Assembly (NCBI GenBank): GCA_963775125.1
Contig: CAVZHQ010000002.1
Span: 1,116,001 to 1,180,000, forward strand
DNA: 64,000 bases
Source of the DNA: JAHECQ01 sp963775125
GTDB taxonomy: Bacteria > Actinomycetota > Acidimicrobiia > Acidimicrobiales > SZUA-35
Direction: 5' to 3'
The number at the start of each line of letters is the position of its first letter. Positions within the stretch are counted from its first letter, which is position 1. The translations under genes were made by a program, and so were the position numbers. Positions 63,569 to 64,000 of this stretch are shown here, piece by piece. The notes below the pieces were generated by a model that worked only from the letters and a program-made list of their open reading frames with translations, did not search any database and was not told the origin of the DNA.

Positions 63569-64000
63569 ATGGTCTCCTCCAGCCGTTCAGCCAAACCCAA
63601 ACGCCACTACGTCTGCCGTTCTTGCGGCATCGCCGCGGCCACGTGGACCGGTCGTTGCACGTCGTGCCAGGAGTGGGGTTCGGTCGAGGAGGTCCAGGGC
63701 TCGCCCCGTGCGCATCCCGCGCCCGCGGCGGCGCTGCGGCCCCTCGCCGAGTTCACGGCCGCGGGTTCGATCCCGCTGCCCACCGGCGTCGGTGAGGTGG
63801 ATCGGGTGTTGGGTGGTGGTGTCGTCCCGGGCTCGGTCACCTTGCTCAGCGGCGAACCGGGCATCGGTAAGTCCACCCTCACGCTTCAGGTGGCGGTGGC
63901 GGTCGCCGCCACGGGAGCGTCGGTCGTGCTGGTGACCGGTGAGGAAGCGCCGGCCCAGGTGGCAGCTCGAGCGGCTCGCCTGGGATCGCTGCCGCCCAGC
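63569..64000 (+). CDS. radA: DNA repair protein RadA (3' truncated by window end)
   Basis: First 144 codons of RadA/Sms, a RecA-like helicase acting in recombination. Zinc finger CRSCG...CTSCQEWG and Walker A LLSGEPGIGKSTLTLQ are complete. The gene runs past the window edge. Confidence 0.95.
   Translation, partial: MVSSSRSAKPKRHYVCRSCGIAAATWTGRCTSCQEWGSVEEVQGSPRAHPAPAAALRPLAEFTAAGSIPLPTGVGEVDRVLGGGVVPGSVTLLSGEPGIGKSTLTLQVAVAVAATGASVVLVTGEEAPAQVAARAARLGSLPPS

Overview
This 64 kb window is GC-rich chromosomal DNA from an actinobacterium. Lineage markers seen directly are a WhiB protein, an OmpR-type GlnR-like regulator beside glutamine synthetase genes, a mycothiol-dependent-isomerase-like protein (TIGR03086 type), a SigH/RsrA-type redox sigma module, FxsA, a Lys-rich mycobacterial-type topoisomerase I tail, TadE/Flp genes and a zinicin-like (F420-associated) protease next to tilS. 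The gene content and many GTG/TTG starts suggest class Acidimicrobiia; that placement is inference. I see no phage, insertion sequence, CRISPR array or rRNA.

Layout. 0-4.6 kb: end of a glycosyltransferase, a broken polysaccharide deacetylase, a NarL-type two-component pair, and a receiver plus STAS switch. 4.5-8.5 kb: a fused two-lobe ArsA/Get3-like ATPase, NfeD and WhiB. 8.5-11.6 kb: selB-selA; the matching tRNA-Sec (selC) lies at 33.1 kb, so selenocysteine insertion machinery is present. 11.6-17.6 kb: FxsA, a degenerate metallo-beta-lactamase-fold protein, an ECF sigma/zinc anti-sigma/MscS-like operon, and Fe-S genes (mrp, erpA). 17.6-21.1 kb: a ferredoxin-molybdopterin-like fusion with ridA, then serS. 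21.2-24.5 kb: nitrogen island (glnA-glnR operon divergent from a type II glutamine synthetase). 25-33 kb: a secreted protein with a perfect 301-bp tandem duplication, an M15 peptidase, a primary-like sigma factor, and regulator, hydrolase, SDR and thioesterase genes. 33.3-37.1 kb: a compact Tad pilus operon (TadZ, TadA, fused TadB-TadC, Flp-like pilin, TadE). 37.2-45 kb: a photolyase-like protein whose two domains appear in swapped order, nhaA, topA-tmk-holB and tRNA-Thr. 45.1-50.3 kb: SigH/RsrA-like pair, protease, tilS, a predicted pseudophosphatase and lysS. 50.3-59 kb: a type VII EssC-like protein without a Walker A, a thiolase cluster, an aminotransferase, DUF2797, a collapsed kinase-regulator remnant, a fatty acid hydroxylase and a polyprenyl synthase. 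59.3-64 kb: clpC, a lipoprotein-HAD fusion and the start of radA.

Many genes sit in operons with 1-4 base stop/start overlaps, and convergent pairs are separated by strong hairpins or overlap at their 3' ends. At least eight conserved genes or gene parts are interrupted by one-base length changes, including the essential serS twice. This looks more like consensus sequence error than gene decay, and it affects how every broken gene here should be read.
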